Below, in pieces: positions 14,302 through 21,039 of a stretch of 21,447 bases of DNA. This stretch comes from JBNJGT01 sp051819765 (lineage in GTDB: Archaea; Nanobdellota; Nanobdellia; Woesearchaeales; JACJVW01). The notes beneath the pieces were generated by a model that did not search any database, had not been told where the DNA came from, and saw only the letters and a program-made list of their open reading frames with translations. How positions within the stretch are numbered: the stretch's first letter is position 1; the number at the start of each line of letters is the position of its first letter. Made by a program: the position numbers and the translations under genes. The stretch covers positions 1 to 21,447 of the forward strand of contig JBNJGT010000026.1 in NCBI GenBank assembly GCA_051819765.1, read 5' to 3'.

Positions 14302-14976
14302 AATGACGTATTCAATCTGCACAGAATAGGTCACATCCTGTGGCTCAGGCCGGAAATTCGCCTCTGCCCGTGCACCGCCATAGGTGTCATACATAGGATA
14401 ATAGTTCCAACTCTGCGGCTGGATACGCTTGACACCGGTGATCCGGGTCCCGCTCTCACTGGCAAGCTCCTCTGCCTTTGTCGAAGCGTCTCTGACAGCC
14501 TCCGAACGAAGGGAATCCCTTACTGATTCTTCAAGCCCCGATGACAATTCATATCTGACACTTTGCACCTCGTTGGCTCCAAGATCCAGTACACCTGACA
14601 ATGTTTCCCCCAGGGAATCCAGATCCGTTGTCCGCACCGTGATGGTATTCCGCACAGTATACAGCATAGGGCTGCTTGTGTTCATTGGGCCAAACTCTTC
14701 AGGCTCCTCTCGTGAGATCCGATACGCTGTCGTGGTAGCGTTGTATTGCTCCATGATGGCGTTGTTGATCTGGCTGTTCTCATTCTCTGCTGCCGTCACA
14801 TCGGTGTTCTGCGTGACTACGGAAAAGGTCATTACACCTATATCCGGCTGTACCTTCTTCTCAGCTGAGCCAGTGACAGTTAGTGTCTTATCCTCGCCAT
14901 CTGCCTGGAGCAGGCTTGCAAGGATGACGATACCTACCAACAGGTTCAGTATCAATAAGATCTTATCATTTTTCAT
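14293..14976 (-). CDS. SIMPL-domain (DUF541) membrane-anchored or secreted protein
   Basis: The 227-residue protein has a short basic start and one N-terminal hydrophobic segment (about 6-24), so it is exported and probably anchored. The rest is a SIMPL/DUF541 domain beginning LTVTGSAEKKVQPD (32-45), with a central VRNTITVRTTDL segment and C-terminal YSVQIEYVI. Bacterial relatives sit in the periplasm or outer membrane, and their molecular role is unsettled, although stress protection and kinase-pathway links have been proposed. The start is supported by GAGGTGA about 6 nt before the ATG. It lies 4 nt after the stop of the ArsR-like gene, so the two are co-transcribed. The coding end overlaps the operon terminator hairpin. 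Confidence 0.85.
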   Translation of the reverse strand: MKNDKILLILNLLVGIVILASLLQADGEDKTLTVTGSAEKKVQPDIGVMTFSVVTQNTDVTAAENENSQINNAIMEQYNATTTAYRISREEPEEFGPMNTSSPMLYTVRNTITVRTTDLDSLGETLSGVLDLGANEVQSVRYELSSGLEESVRDSLRSEAVRDASTKAEELASESGTRITGVKRIQPQSWNYYPMYDTYGGARAEANFRPEPQDVTYSVQIEYVIAG

Positions 14977-14980
14977 AATT

Positions 14981-15481
14981 TCACCTCATATAGCGTTTTT
15001 TCAAGAGATACCCGGCACATGCGCCGATAAGCAACAAAGCAACGAAAAACACAAACCCCCAGGCAAGCTCCGGGCTTGCCGGTGCTGTCTCTGCGGCAAG
15101 TGTCCGTATGTCAGATTCCATAGCTTCCGTTCGGTTCACAAAGAACTGGCGCAGGAACAGGTATCCGCTCCAGGCTCCCACGAGCAAAAGGGCAAACAAT
15201 GAAAATATGACTGTCCGTTCCCGTGGCTCAACAATGTCCTTACCTTTGCGTGTCAACGAGTAATACTTCCACTTACGATCCGTCTCTTCCTTTTCGATCA
15301 ATCCGGCCGATTGGAGTTTTGAGAGGTGCTCATGCAGTGTCGCAGCTGACAGGCCAATCTCCTCTGAAAGTTCGCTCTGGGTCATCTTTTTGCCGCTCAG
15401 TGCCTTCAGCACCGAGAGCCTGGCATCCACACTCAATGCCTTCAAGGTATCCATGTCGATAGTCACGCTGCGCTCTTGCAT
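14981..15481 (-). CDS. ArsR-like winged-helix regulator with two C-terminal TM helices
   Basis: The 166-residue protein carries an N-terminal winged helix: ALSVDARLSVLKAL, then MTQSELSEEIGLSAATLHEHL as recognition region, and a wing EKEETDRKWKYYSL (about residues 15-80). Two hydrophobic helices follow (about 90-111 and 141-160), separated by a roughly 30-residue extracellular loop, ending in KKRYMR. It is a one-component membrane-bound regulator that could couple an envelope signal to transcription, presumably of its own operon. A longer reading frame starts at 15523, but ATG 15481 follows GGTGAGG by 4 nt and lies just after the upstream stop (15487), so that start is chosen. Confidence 0.85.
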   Translation of the reverse strand: MQERSVTIDMDTLKALSVDARLSVLKALSGKKMTQSELSEEIGLSAATLHEHLSKLQSAGLIEKEETDRKWKYYSLTRKGKDIVEPRERTVIFSLFALLLVGAWSGYLFLRQFFVNRTEAMESDIRTLAAETAPASPELAWGFVFFVALLLIGACAGYLLKKRYMR

Positions 15482-15486
15482 TGTCC

Positions 15487-16332
15487 TCACCAGGAACAGA
15501 CCATTACGCACTGCGTGGTGCACATCTCTGCATCAGGGTCATGGCGGCAGGCAGATGCACAGTTGTTGAAGCTGCCATCATTCGCCTCGCATACCTCTTC
15601 TGATAGACCTTCACACTCATTGAATTCCTCGAGCCATTTGCCGCCATTATCCTTGCATAACTGGGCATGCGGGTCATCATATCTGTGGGAGTCACCTGAG
15701 TCATTTGTTGAATTCACATCACACACAAACACACATTGCTTGGTACACATCTCTGCATCAGGGTCATGGCGACAAGCTGAAGCACAGCTGTCATAGTGTC
15801 CTCCAAGTTCCTGGCATTGTGCCTCACTGATGCCTTCACATTCCTGATGTTCTCCAAGCCATTCTCCACCATGGCTCTTACATTTCTCCTGGGCAGAACT
15901 TCCATCAACACGGCATTCAGGCTCTGTATAGCTCTCGCAATAGATCTCAGAGCACCCATTGATACTGCCATTCTCAACAACGCAGTGGTTACAGCCGTCA
16001 AAGTACGAGCTGCACCCCGAAAGATCTATGACCGTGTCTTGGGTGTAGACCTTCCCGTTGATAGCGCACTGATTACCATCTCCAAGGGTCATGCCACCTT
16101 CCGCCTGGCAGGTCTCAAGATCCATGGGACACTCCCCATGCATGTATGCCCATTCCTCGCATTCAGTGCCATCTGGCAAGACACAGATTCCTACCTGACC
16201 CTCAGAAGTATCCCTGATATCAAGGGTACCCCCCTGCTCGATGCAGTACTCCGATGCAGGGTTAGGCATCTCTGTCTCTTGCTGGCAACCGAGCAATGCG
16301 ATGCTCACCAATATCAATAGTAAATATTTCAT
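15487..16332 (-). CDS. Cys-rich lipoprotein: DUF333 domain plus two 54-residue repeats
   Basis: The 281-residue exported protein has a signal segment ending in lipobox LLGC (13-16). A DUF333-type domain follows (about 24-68: NPASEYCIEQGG ... GICVLPDGTECEEWAY ... HGEC), then a Cys-rich linker. Two homologous 54-residue units, C151-C204 and C226-C279, each have eight cysteines and end in CRHDPDAEMC...VC. The high and regular Cys content implies a disulfide-bonded surface protein. An upstream Met at 16353 is in frame, but GGAGG (16340-16344) with 7-nt spacing selects ATG 16332. TATA at 16369-16377 gives a leader of about 14 nt. It is the first gene of the operon with the membrane ArsR-like regulator and the SIMPL protein. 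Confidence 0.85.
   Translation of the reverse strand: MKYLLLILVSIALLGCQQETEMPNPASEYCIEQGGTLDIRDTSEGQVGICVLPDGTECEEWAYMHGECPMDLETCQAEGGMTLGDGNQCAINGKVYTQDTVIDLSGCSSYFDGCNHCVVENGSINGCSEIYCESYTEPECRVDGSSAQEKCKSHGGEWLGEHQECEGISEAQCQELGGHYDSCASACRHDPDAEMCTKQCVFVCDVNSTNDSGDSHRYDDPHAQLCKDNGGKWLEEFNECEGLSEEVCEANDGSFNNCASACRHDPDAEMCTTQCVMVCSW
15522..15771. repeat. intragenic tandem duplication, 225-bp period
   Basis: A 25-bp identical core (ACATCTCTGCATCAGGGTCA and the next five bases) occurs at 15522-15546 and 15747-15771, a shift of exactly 225 bp (75 codons). It marks the duplicated Cys-rich module of the lipoprotein. The rest of the copies have diverged. Confidence 0.8.
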
Positions 16333-16368
16333 GTTGATTCCTCCTTTTTGCATAGAATTTACTTTCTG

Positions 16369-16377
16369 GTTTAAAAA
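16369..16377 (-). promoter_or_regulatory. TATA box of the lipoprotein-regulator-SIMPL operon
   Basis: Minus-strand TTTTTAAAC lies upstream of the GGAGG-containing leader. The predicted transcript start is near 16346, which leaves a short leader carrying the Shine-Dalgarno motif. Confidence 0.5.
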
Positions 16378-16402
16378 TTTGGGGGTATTCTTAGGTCGTC
16401 AC

Positions 16403-17161
16403 CTAATAGAAGATATGGACGTCTGGCTGATACTGCACAGCCAGATCCGTTACCGGCCCACACTTTCCCCTGCCAATATCTGAAAGCCGCAGGTACGAAA
16501 AGATTCCTTCCTTTCCATTATAGACGGAGGATAACGTTTCTGGAAGGGGTGTGAACCCGAACACCTTCTTATAGGCCCTACTGTGTTTCTTATTGCAGCA
16601 TAGCATGAAATGTGTCTTTGGTCGGAATGACATATAGGTTGTGGCAGCCGCTGTTTGCAAGGCGGATCCTACCACATTGTACAACACCTCCCTGTTGTTT
16701 CCCGCGTTAATGGCAAATCGCCCAAGCTCCATCAGTTTGGGTCTGCCTCCATTGCAATAGGGATCTATACCTGCAGCAGTCATATCCCGATCAAGGGCTT
16801 CATAGAGACGGTCGATGCTTTGTTGGGGCATTTGCTCGAATCCAGGAAGGGTATCTTCATTCAGGAAGAAACTTGCGGTCCCGACCGCATTCAACCAGTC
16901 CCAATCACTGGTCCGTTCAAACAGGAGGAAAGAGAAATAATCTTCTCTGGTGGCAAAATCCTCTGCGATCCGTTGCGTGTTATCTTCATAGGAACCACTA
17001 AGAATCCCTGTATCAGTATAGTTCCGGGCAATCAGAGAATTCCGCAAATCAAGCAGACGTGCTTCTGTCTCGCAATACACAATATCATCTATGAAGTAAT
17101 AGTCAAGGGTTGTGCTCTTTCCCAATCGAAGGGGTCCGTTGGCTTTTTCGTCAACAAACAT
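16403..17161 (-). CDS. GNAT-fold protein resembling FeeM/autoinducer-synthase-type acyltransferases
   Basis: The 252-residue cytosolic protein begins with an acidic beta-rich segment (LDYYFIDDIVYCETEARLLDLR, partly resembling the first GNAT strand and helix). It shows a late block typical of the GNAT fold: ELGRFAINAG (strand 4), an NREVLYNVV...ALQTAAA helix in place of the usual pyrophosphate loop, and THFMLCCNKKHSRAYKK followed by VFGFTPLPE, the classic Y-x-x-xGF-x-PL end. The canonical acetyl-CoA loop (Q/RxxGxG/A) is not obvious, as in FeeM and AHL-synthase relatives that use acyl carriers. The substrate is unknown. The start ATG 17161 lies 29 nt from a TATA core, with a perfect palindrome in between. 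Confidence 0.5.
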   Translation of the reverse strand: MFVDEKANGPLRLGKSTTLDYYFIDDIVYCETEARLLDLRNSLIARNYTDTGILSGSYEDNTQRIAEDFATREDYFSFLLFERTSDWDWLNAVGTASFFLNEDTLPGFEQMPQQSIDRLYEALDRDMTAAGIDPYCNGGRPKLMELGRFAINAGNNREVLYNVVGSALQTAAATTYMSFRPKTHFMLCCNKKHSRAYKKVFGFTPLPETLSSVYNGKEGIFSYLRLSDIGRGKCGPVTDLAVQYQPDVHIFY

Positions 17162-17172
17162 TGTGTCGTGCG

Positions 17173-17187
17173 AAGTCTGGCAGACTT
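17173..17187. promoter_or_regulatory. perfect 15-bp palindrome, candidate operator
   Basis: AAGTCTG-G-CAGACTT lies between the TATA core (17186-17194) and the start codon of the GNAT-like gene, where a bound repressor would block initiation. No other copy is evident in the window. Confidence 0.5.
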
Positions 17188-17194
17188 TTTAAAA
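17186..17194 (-). promoter_or_regulatory. TATA box proximal to the GNAT-like gene
   Basis: Minus-strand TTTTAAAAA is centred about 29 nt upstream of the ATG at 17161 and abuts the palindrome. Confidence 0.5.
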
Positions 17195-17258
17195 CTGGAT
17201 CAACTTTACTACTGTCCAGGTACAATTTTATTATGTGTTGGCTTTCCTATACCAGTCT

Positions 17259-17271
17259 AGCTATATAAATA
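17259..17271 (-). promoter_or_regulatory. strong distal TATA box
   Basis: Minus-strand ATATTTATATAGC matches the archaeal consensus better than the proximal box. Initiation would fall near 17239, about 78 nt before the GNAT-like ATG, giving a longer leader that spans the palindrome. No start codon stands at the predicted initiation point. Confidence 0.4.
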
Positions 17272-17281
17272 TTTTGGGGAA

Positions 17282-18184
17282 CTAGTCCAGCCGATAGTGC
17301 CTCAGTTCCTGCTCAAAAAGAACATATAATGAATCACTAGTACCGGTCATATCAATGACTTGGTTCGTATCTGTAGCTGAAATTGAACTTTGAAAAGCAC
17401 CTTCTCTAAAAAAAAGACTGGTATCCTGGTAGGTGACAAACGTGTAGTCCCCGCATTGGCTGTATCGGGCAGGTTTACTGCCAGGACTCCTGACCTTCAT
17501 GATTCCCATACCGCCCTCTTCGGTCCCTTTCCAGATCTCCCCATTGGTAAGTAGCGCCATCACCTCATTGCCACTGGAAAAATAGCTGTTGATCCCACTA
17601 TCCATCCGGATTTTTGGAAGGTTGCAAGTTGCTGAAACCCTGTCAAGGAAATCCCTGATCTCACTGGTGCACGCGTTGATATTCCCAAAAGACATGCCGC
17701 CCATCCGGATGCCATGTTTATACCTTCCGATTTCCGCGTCGCTTTCCTCAAGAAAACAATACTCCTTTCCACTAAGCATGGAGCCCTCAGGGCTATTGAA
17801 GCAATTGATCATGTACAACCGTTCATCATAAACATTGATGGTTCGGTTATGGCCATCATCCACTTCAAGATAGAGATTTTCAGAATCCGTGGCGATCCCA
17901 AGAATATCCCATTCCCTAGCAGCATAGCCAAGATCCTTCGTGACCAGTGTATCAGCAGTGAGACGGTGGACTACTGTACCTGGCTCAACAATATAGAGGG
18001 AGTCTCCCACTCTTTCATATATGGTCTCCTCAGGGATCGAACAGTAGATCATTCTGCAATCTCCAAAAGACCCGCCGACTCCACACTCGTAATTGCCTGT
18101 ATAGAGCATATAAAGGTAATGAGGTGTCGCTACAACATGCTCTAATCCGGATACTGCAGTCGAGGTTTCAACACACCAATTCAT
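17282..18184 (-). CDS. probable beta-propeller protein, unknown function
   Basis: The 300-residue protein has no signal peptide or TM helix. It shows repeated short blade-like strands of the type DSLYIVEPGTVVHRL, ENLYLEV, NEVMALLTNGEIWKG, YTFVTYQDTSLFF and DSLYVLFEQELRHYRL, spaced about 40-50 residues apart, suggesting a six- or seven-bladed propeller. Nine or so cysteines are scattered. No catalytic motif is seen. A longer frame can start at GTG 18262. I prefer ATG 18184 because a minus-strand CATAAAAAG (TATA-like, 18205-18215) sits 26 nt upstream, the spacing seen throughout this window. The residues between the two starts are nevertheless protein-like, so the longer form remains possible. 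Confidence 0.6.
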   Translation of the reverse strand: MNWCVETSTAVSGLEHVVATPHYLYMLYTGNYECGVGGSFGDCRMIYCSIPEETIYERVGDSLYIVEPGTVVHRLTADTLVTKDLGYAAREWDILGIATDSENLYLEVDDGHNRTINVYDERLYMINCFNSPEGSMLSGKEYCFLEESDAEIGRYKHGIRMGGMSFGNINACTSEIRDFLDRVSATCNLPKIRMDSGINSYFSSGNEVMALLTNGEIWKGTEEGGMGIMKVRSPGSKPARYSQCGDYTFVTYQDTSLFFREGAFQSSISATDTNQVIDMTGTSDSLYVLFEQELRHYRLD

Positions 18185-18204
18185 ACCCGAAGGTGGTAGG
18201 TACT

Positions 18205-18215
18205 TCTTTTTATGC
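18205..18215 (-). promoter_or_regulatory. TATA-like element for the beta-propeller gene
   Basis: Minus-strand GCATAAAAAGA is centred 26 nt upstream of the ATG at 18184. It is a weaker consensus than most boxes here. Confidence 0.4.
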
Positions 18216-18285
18216 CTTTCGACCAGTTGTTTGAAGGTTGCTATGCCGACCTTTTGTCCCACGCCACAATGACCAGTCAGCCTCG

Positions 18286-18555
18286 CTAGAGACCCAGTTC
18301 CTGGACAAAATGGGAAAATATCCGGTACCGTTCAAGAAAACGAGACCCTTTCTCTGTCAGACAATACACCCGCCTGTGCTTCAGATTCTTTTCTTCCAAA
18401 AGCCCGGTGTGGGTCAGCTCCTCAAGATAATCCCTGAACATCTTTGGAGACAGGTTCGATAATTGCAGGAGCCGGGTGGGCCGTATCTCCCGTTTATCCT
18501 GCACAGTAGATAAGATATCATATATCACATCCAATCGTTCCCGTTTTCGTTTCAT
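18286..18555 (-). CDS. winged-helix transcriptional regulator
   Basis: The 89-residue protein is basic at the start (MKRKRERLDVIYDIL), with a helix-turn-helix IRPTRLLQLSNLSPKMFRDYLEEL and a wing LLEEKNLKHRRVYCLTEKG, then a C-terminal helix. This is the short archaeal PadR/ArnR1-like winged-helix layout. A longer frame reaches 18687, but ATG 18555 overlaps the stop of the preceding gene in an ATGA junction, which decides the start and shows translational coupling to the seven-TM protein. The likely job is DNA binding governed by the membrane partner. The targets are unknown. Confidence 0.85.
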   Translation of the reverse strand: MKRKRERLDVIYDILSTVQDKREIRPTRLLQLSNLSPKMFRDYLEELTHTGLLEEKNLKHRRVYCLTEKGSRFLERYRIFSHFVQELGL

Positions 18556-19208
18556 TTGAATCCGCGTGTCAAAGCTCTTGTGACATAGACAAATATGAAG
18601 CATGCCGAGATCGTCAATAGATAGGCATATAAGCGCATATAAGGATGTCCAGGGATGGTATACTGGGCGATTGCATTGAACACCCACACCAGGAAAAACA
18701 GCACTAGGGTTATGAAATACAGCTGCAGGTAATTGCTGCGCCGTTTCATGTACTTGCTCAGGCTCACAACAGACGCAACCAGGAACAATATGATCTGGCT
18801 CCCATACAGCAGATAGAATTCAGACAAAAGGAAATCTCCTACCGCAACAATCAGCGCCAGAATGTAGATGCCTGCATGCAAAAGGTTTTGGTTTGGAATC
18901 TTGCGCCAAGTCAGGCTATAGGTCAGGAATAGACCCGGCAGTACAAGAAGGAATTCCATTAAGATCGTGAACAGCCCAAAGGTAATAAGTGTACTCTCCC
19001 CTCGTATTATCCTGCCAAGCATCAGACCATATCTGATGACAAACCCAAGCCCAAAGAAAAGAAAAGCCAGTCCCAGATACTTCAAGCCTTCGTGATGACT
19101 GAAGGCGTACAATCGGTACACCCGCCAGGAAATGTAGAAACAGGCAGTCAGCACAAGGAGAAGATAGATGGTTTCTATAGCAATTGCAGCAATCATTGGT
19201 GATGCCAT
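18552..19208 (-). CDS. seven-transmembrane sensor-like protein
   Basis: The 218-residue integral membrane protein has seven hydrophobic helices (about 7-28, 45-64, 75-97, 109-127, 131-150, 161-181, 193-210), short loops and no soluble domain. It resembles the membrane halves of archaeal sensor systems (7TM histidine kinase input domains). Its stop codon overlaps the start of the winged-helix gene by 4 nt (ATGA), so the two are made together and probably work as sensor and regulator. Start choice is open: ATG 19208 (used here) or ATG 19196, the latter fitting better the TTTAAT TATA-like element at 19220-19227. Confidence 0.8.
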   Translation of the reverse strand: MASPMIAAIAIETIYLLLVLTACFYISWRVYRLYAFSHHEGLKYLGLAFLFFGLGFVIRYGLMLGRIIRGESTLITFGLFTILMEFLLVLPGLFLTYSLTWRKIPNQNLLHAGIYILALIVAVGDFLLSEFYLLYGSQIILFLVASVVSLSKYMKRRSNYLQLYFITLVLFFLVWVFNAIAQYTIPGHPYMRLYAYLLTISACFIFVYVTRALTRGFK

Positions 19209-19264
19209 TGGATTGTGCCTATTAAATGATATGGAGGAATCCTCTATACCTTTGATTCCTGTTG

Positions 19265-19276
19265 TTTATAAAAAAG
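19265..19276 (+). promoter_or_regulatory. TATA box of the DUF2651-PspC operon
   Basis: TTTATAAAAAAG is centred about 26 nt upstream of the ATG at 19295. A GAGGA-A-TCCTC inverted repeat (19234-19244) lies between this promoter and the divergent seven-TM gene. Confidence 0.6.
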
Positions 19277-19294
19277 CTTCGTTTCCTATAGGTC

Positions 19295-19525
19295 ATGATC
19301 AATGAATTTATGCTGGTGCTCATCATTCTGCCCCTATTGACCATAGTGGCTAGCGCCGGTGCGACCTGGGTCATCAAGAAGATATATCTCATACCGATAG
19401 CGGTCCTCATCTTCCATCTCATCCTCATGGCCACAATATTCAACGTAACCTTCCTCATATGGGCCATCCTATATACCGTGCTATCTTTTCTGACAGCACT
19501 ACTTATCAAAAAACTGAAAAGGTGA
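19295..19525 (+). CDS. DUF2651-like small membrane protein
   Basis: The 76-residue protein is almost entirely hydrophobic, with three closely spaced helices (about 5-25, 30-48, 51-70) and a basic C-terminal KKLKR. The pattern of IILPLLTI...GATWVIKKIYLIP ... FNVTFLIWAILYTVLSFL strongly recalls the Bacillus DUF2651 family (YbeC-type), whose function is unknown. It is the first gene of an operon: its stop lies within AAAGGTGATACAATG, so the next gene starts 4 nt after it with a good Shine-Dalgarno motif. The start is leaderless behind the TATA box. Co-transcription with a PspC protein suggests an envelope-stress or membrane-integrity role. Confidence 0.7.
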   Translation: MINEFMLVLIILPLLTIVASAGATWVIKKIYLIPIAVLIFHLILMATIFNVTFLIWAILYTVLSFLTALLIKKLKR

Positions 19526-19529
19526 TACA

Positions 19530-20612
19530 ATGTTTAATCTGTTTGCGTTTTCAATGGCAATGACCCTTTCGGTCCTGGCAAGCATCCTTGTCCTGGGCGT
19601 GTGGATCTGGGCTATAGTAGACGTCATAAAATCAAAGAAGAGTACCAACGAGAAGATTATCTGGATTCTTATAGTGGTCTTGCTAAATATTGTAGGGGTT
19701 ATAATCTACTATATTATGCGGGAGAACAACGTTAAGACCAAGAACAAGCAGCTCAAGAAAAGCAAAGACAACAAGATATTGGCCGGTGTATGTGGTGGAC
19801 TGGGTGAATATCTTGAACTTGACCCGACTGTCATCCGCCTCCTCTGGGTGCTTCTCACAATCTTCAGCGCGGGCACCGGTATACTGCTCTACCTGGTTGC
19901 GATGCTTATCATCCCCGATCAGCCAGGAGAAAAGAAACAAGGAAACAGTGCAGTCCCCATTGTCCTCGCAATCGCTGGGGTTGCTGTCGTCCTCATCCTT
20001 TCTGTCACAGTGATCGCGATTGTTGCCATGAGCCAGTATGTCGGACCCGATGGCGTCACGAAGACCGCGACCATCAGTTTTGAGAATGAGATCGCCGAAA
20101 AGGTTACAAGAGACTTCATCACATCCCACCACAACTACCTGAACTATTCAGGGGAGAACCTGTTTTGCAGCACTATCCATGAGATTGATGACCCAATCTG
20201 CGATCGGTACAATGATCCGTACGGCGTGACAATCCACGAACCCGAGTGCTTCAGGGTTCACTGCAAGTTCGACTCAGGCCTTCCTCATGTGGAGGGCTTC
20301 ACCGTGGAAGCAACAGTCCTGGGCGATCGGGTCAAGCGCATCGGCTTCCATGAGGTGCCAAAGCAGCTGCCAAGCGAACAAGCAATAAGGACAGAACGTG
20401 AGTGCAGCCAGGCAGGCTTTAAGGTCTTATATCCAGAGGAAAAGTCCTCAAGCGGCCCCCTCAGGTGCAACACATCCGATGGAGTCATCAACATCTCAAC
20501 AGACATATGTGTCGACAAGTGCGGTGATGGTACCTGCCAGGGGATTGTTTGCATGGGAACCGGGTGCCCCTGCGCTGAGGACAAGAACAGTTGCCCCTCT
20601 GACTGCAAATGA
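19530..20612 (+). CDS. PLDc_N-PspC membrane protein with external Cys-rich domain
   Basis: This 360-residue protein begins with a PLDc_N-type two-helix hairpin (helices about 10-32 and 43-62, with DVIKSKKSTNEKIIW between). A PspC domain follows (about 82-129: KILAGVCGGLGEYLELDP, then two helices), then another TM helix (about 142-168) and an external domain of about 190 residues. The outer part ends in a Cys-rich tail, CVDKCGDGTCQ...CPCAEDKNSC then CPSDCK, a motif common at the ends of secreted archaeal proteins. PspC domains in bacteria take part in membrane-stress responses. The tail may anchor or cross-link at the surface (inference). GGTGA precedes the ATG. It is the middle gene of the operon. 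Confidence 0.85.
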   Translation: MFNLFAFSMAMTLSVLASILVLGVWIWAIVDVIKSKKSTNEKIIWILIVVLLNIVGVIIYYIMRENNVKTKNKQLKKSKDNKILAGVCGGLGEYLELDPTVIRLLWVLLTIFSAGTGILLYLVAMLIIPDQPGEKKQGNSAVPIVLAIAGVAVVLILSVTVIAIVAMSQYVGPDGVTKTATISFENEIAEKVTRDFITSHHNYLNYSGENLFCSTIHEIDDPICDRYNDPYGVTIHEPECFRVHCKFDSGLPHVEGFTVEATVLGDRVKRIGFHEVPKQLPSEQAIRTERECSQAGFKVLYPEEKSSSGPLRCNTSDGVINISTDICVDKCGDGTCQGIVCMGTGCPCAEDKNSCPSDCK

Positions 20613-20767
20613 GACACGCGATTATTGCCCTGTCAAGCGGAATAATTGGTGGGATAGTAGTGACAGAAGTACTGCGTCACTACATCTTCTTTTCCTTATT
20701 CATTGGCATCCCCTTTGCAATAGCGATCTCCATAATCGTATTCCTGCTCCTTGGCATGCAGCACTAA
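20609..20767 (+). CDS. 52-residue membrane protein, coupled to the PspC gene
   Basis: The start ATG overlaps the TGA of the PspC gene (ATGA), the classical translational coupling. The 52-codon frame ends at TAA 20765-20767. The peptide (MRHAIIALSSGIIGGIVV ... FLLLGMQH) forms two hydrophobic helices with a short polar turn around TEVLRHY. It is a small integral membrane protein, and no family is recognised. Overlap, hydrophobicity and context make it a credible third gene of the envelope operon despite its size. Confidence 0.7.
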   Translation: MRHAIIALSSGIIGGIVVTEVLRHYIFFSLFIGIPFAIAISIIVFLLLGMQH

Positions 20768-21039
20768 GCATTACCGGATGATGGACTCTCTTTCCATACC
20801 TTGCCATATCAATGGACCAGATCTATTGCTGCTAAAGTATTTCATTTCTCCATATCCTTCGTCTTTAGGTTGAGAGGCGCACTGAGCTCAAACGAGCAAC
20901 AGAGATCAGTGCCTGGGCCAGTGAGTACAAAATGCGAGGGTATCATCTCAAGCCGTGTGGGCCTGTGCAGGTGCTGGACAGCACAACGGCCGAAATGCTT
21001 TCCAATAGATTTTTATATAACAACTGTTAAAATGCCGTC
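20768..21039 (+). other. intergenic region, mostly featureless
   Basis: This 272-nt stretch holds the promoter of the next gene at its end. An open frame at 20869-21030 has protein-like composition but no start codon before an internal ATG at 20932 and no promoter (see findings). I see no RNA gene or hairpin of note. Confidence 0.4.
21011..21020 (+). promoter_or_regulatory. TATA box of the terminal Cys-rich secreted protein gene
   Basis: TTTTATATAA is centred about 25 nt upstream of the ATG at 21040. Confidence 0.65.

Noticed and set aside
14429..15202. 257-codon plus-strand open frame
   Set aside because: It is antisense to the SIMPL and ArsR-like genes, both of which have recognisable domains and correct start signals. 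The product is low-complexity Ser/Val-rich.
15796..16320. 174-codon plus-strand frame
   Set aside because: It is antisense to the DUF333 lipoprotein gene, which has a lipobox, a Shine-Dalgarno site and internal repeats.
16655..17260. 201-codon plus-strand frame
   Set aside because: It is antisense to the GNAT-like gene. It has no start signals and runs through that gene's promoter.
19234..19244. GAGGA-A-TCCTC inverted repeat between divergent genes as an operator
   Set aside because: It is only 5 bp per arm and there is no second copy, so chance cannot be excluded. It is noted only with the adjacent promoter.
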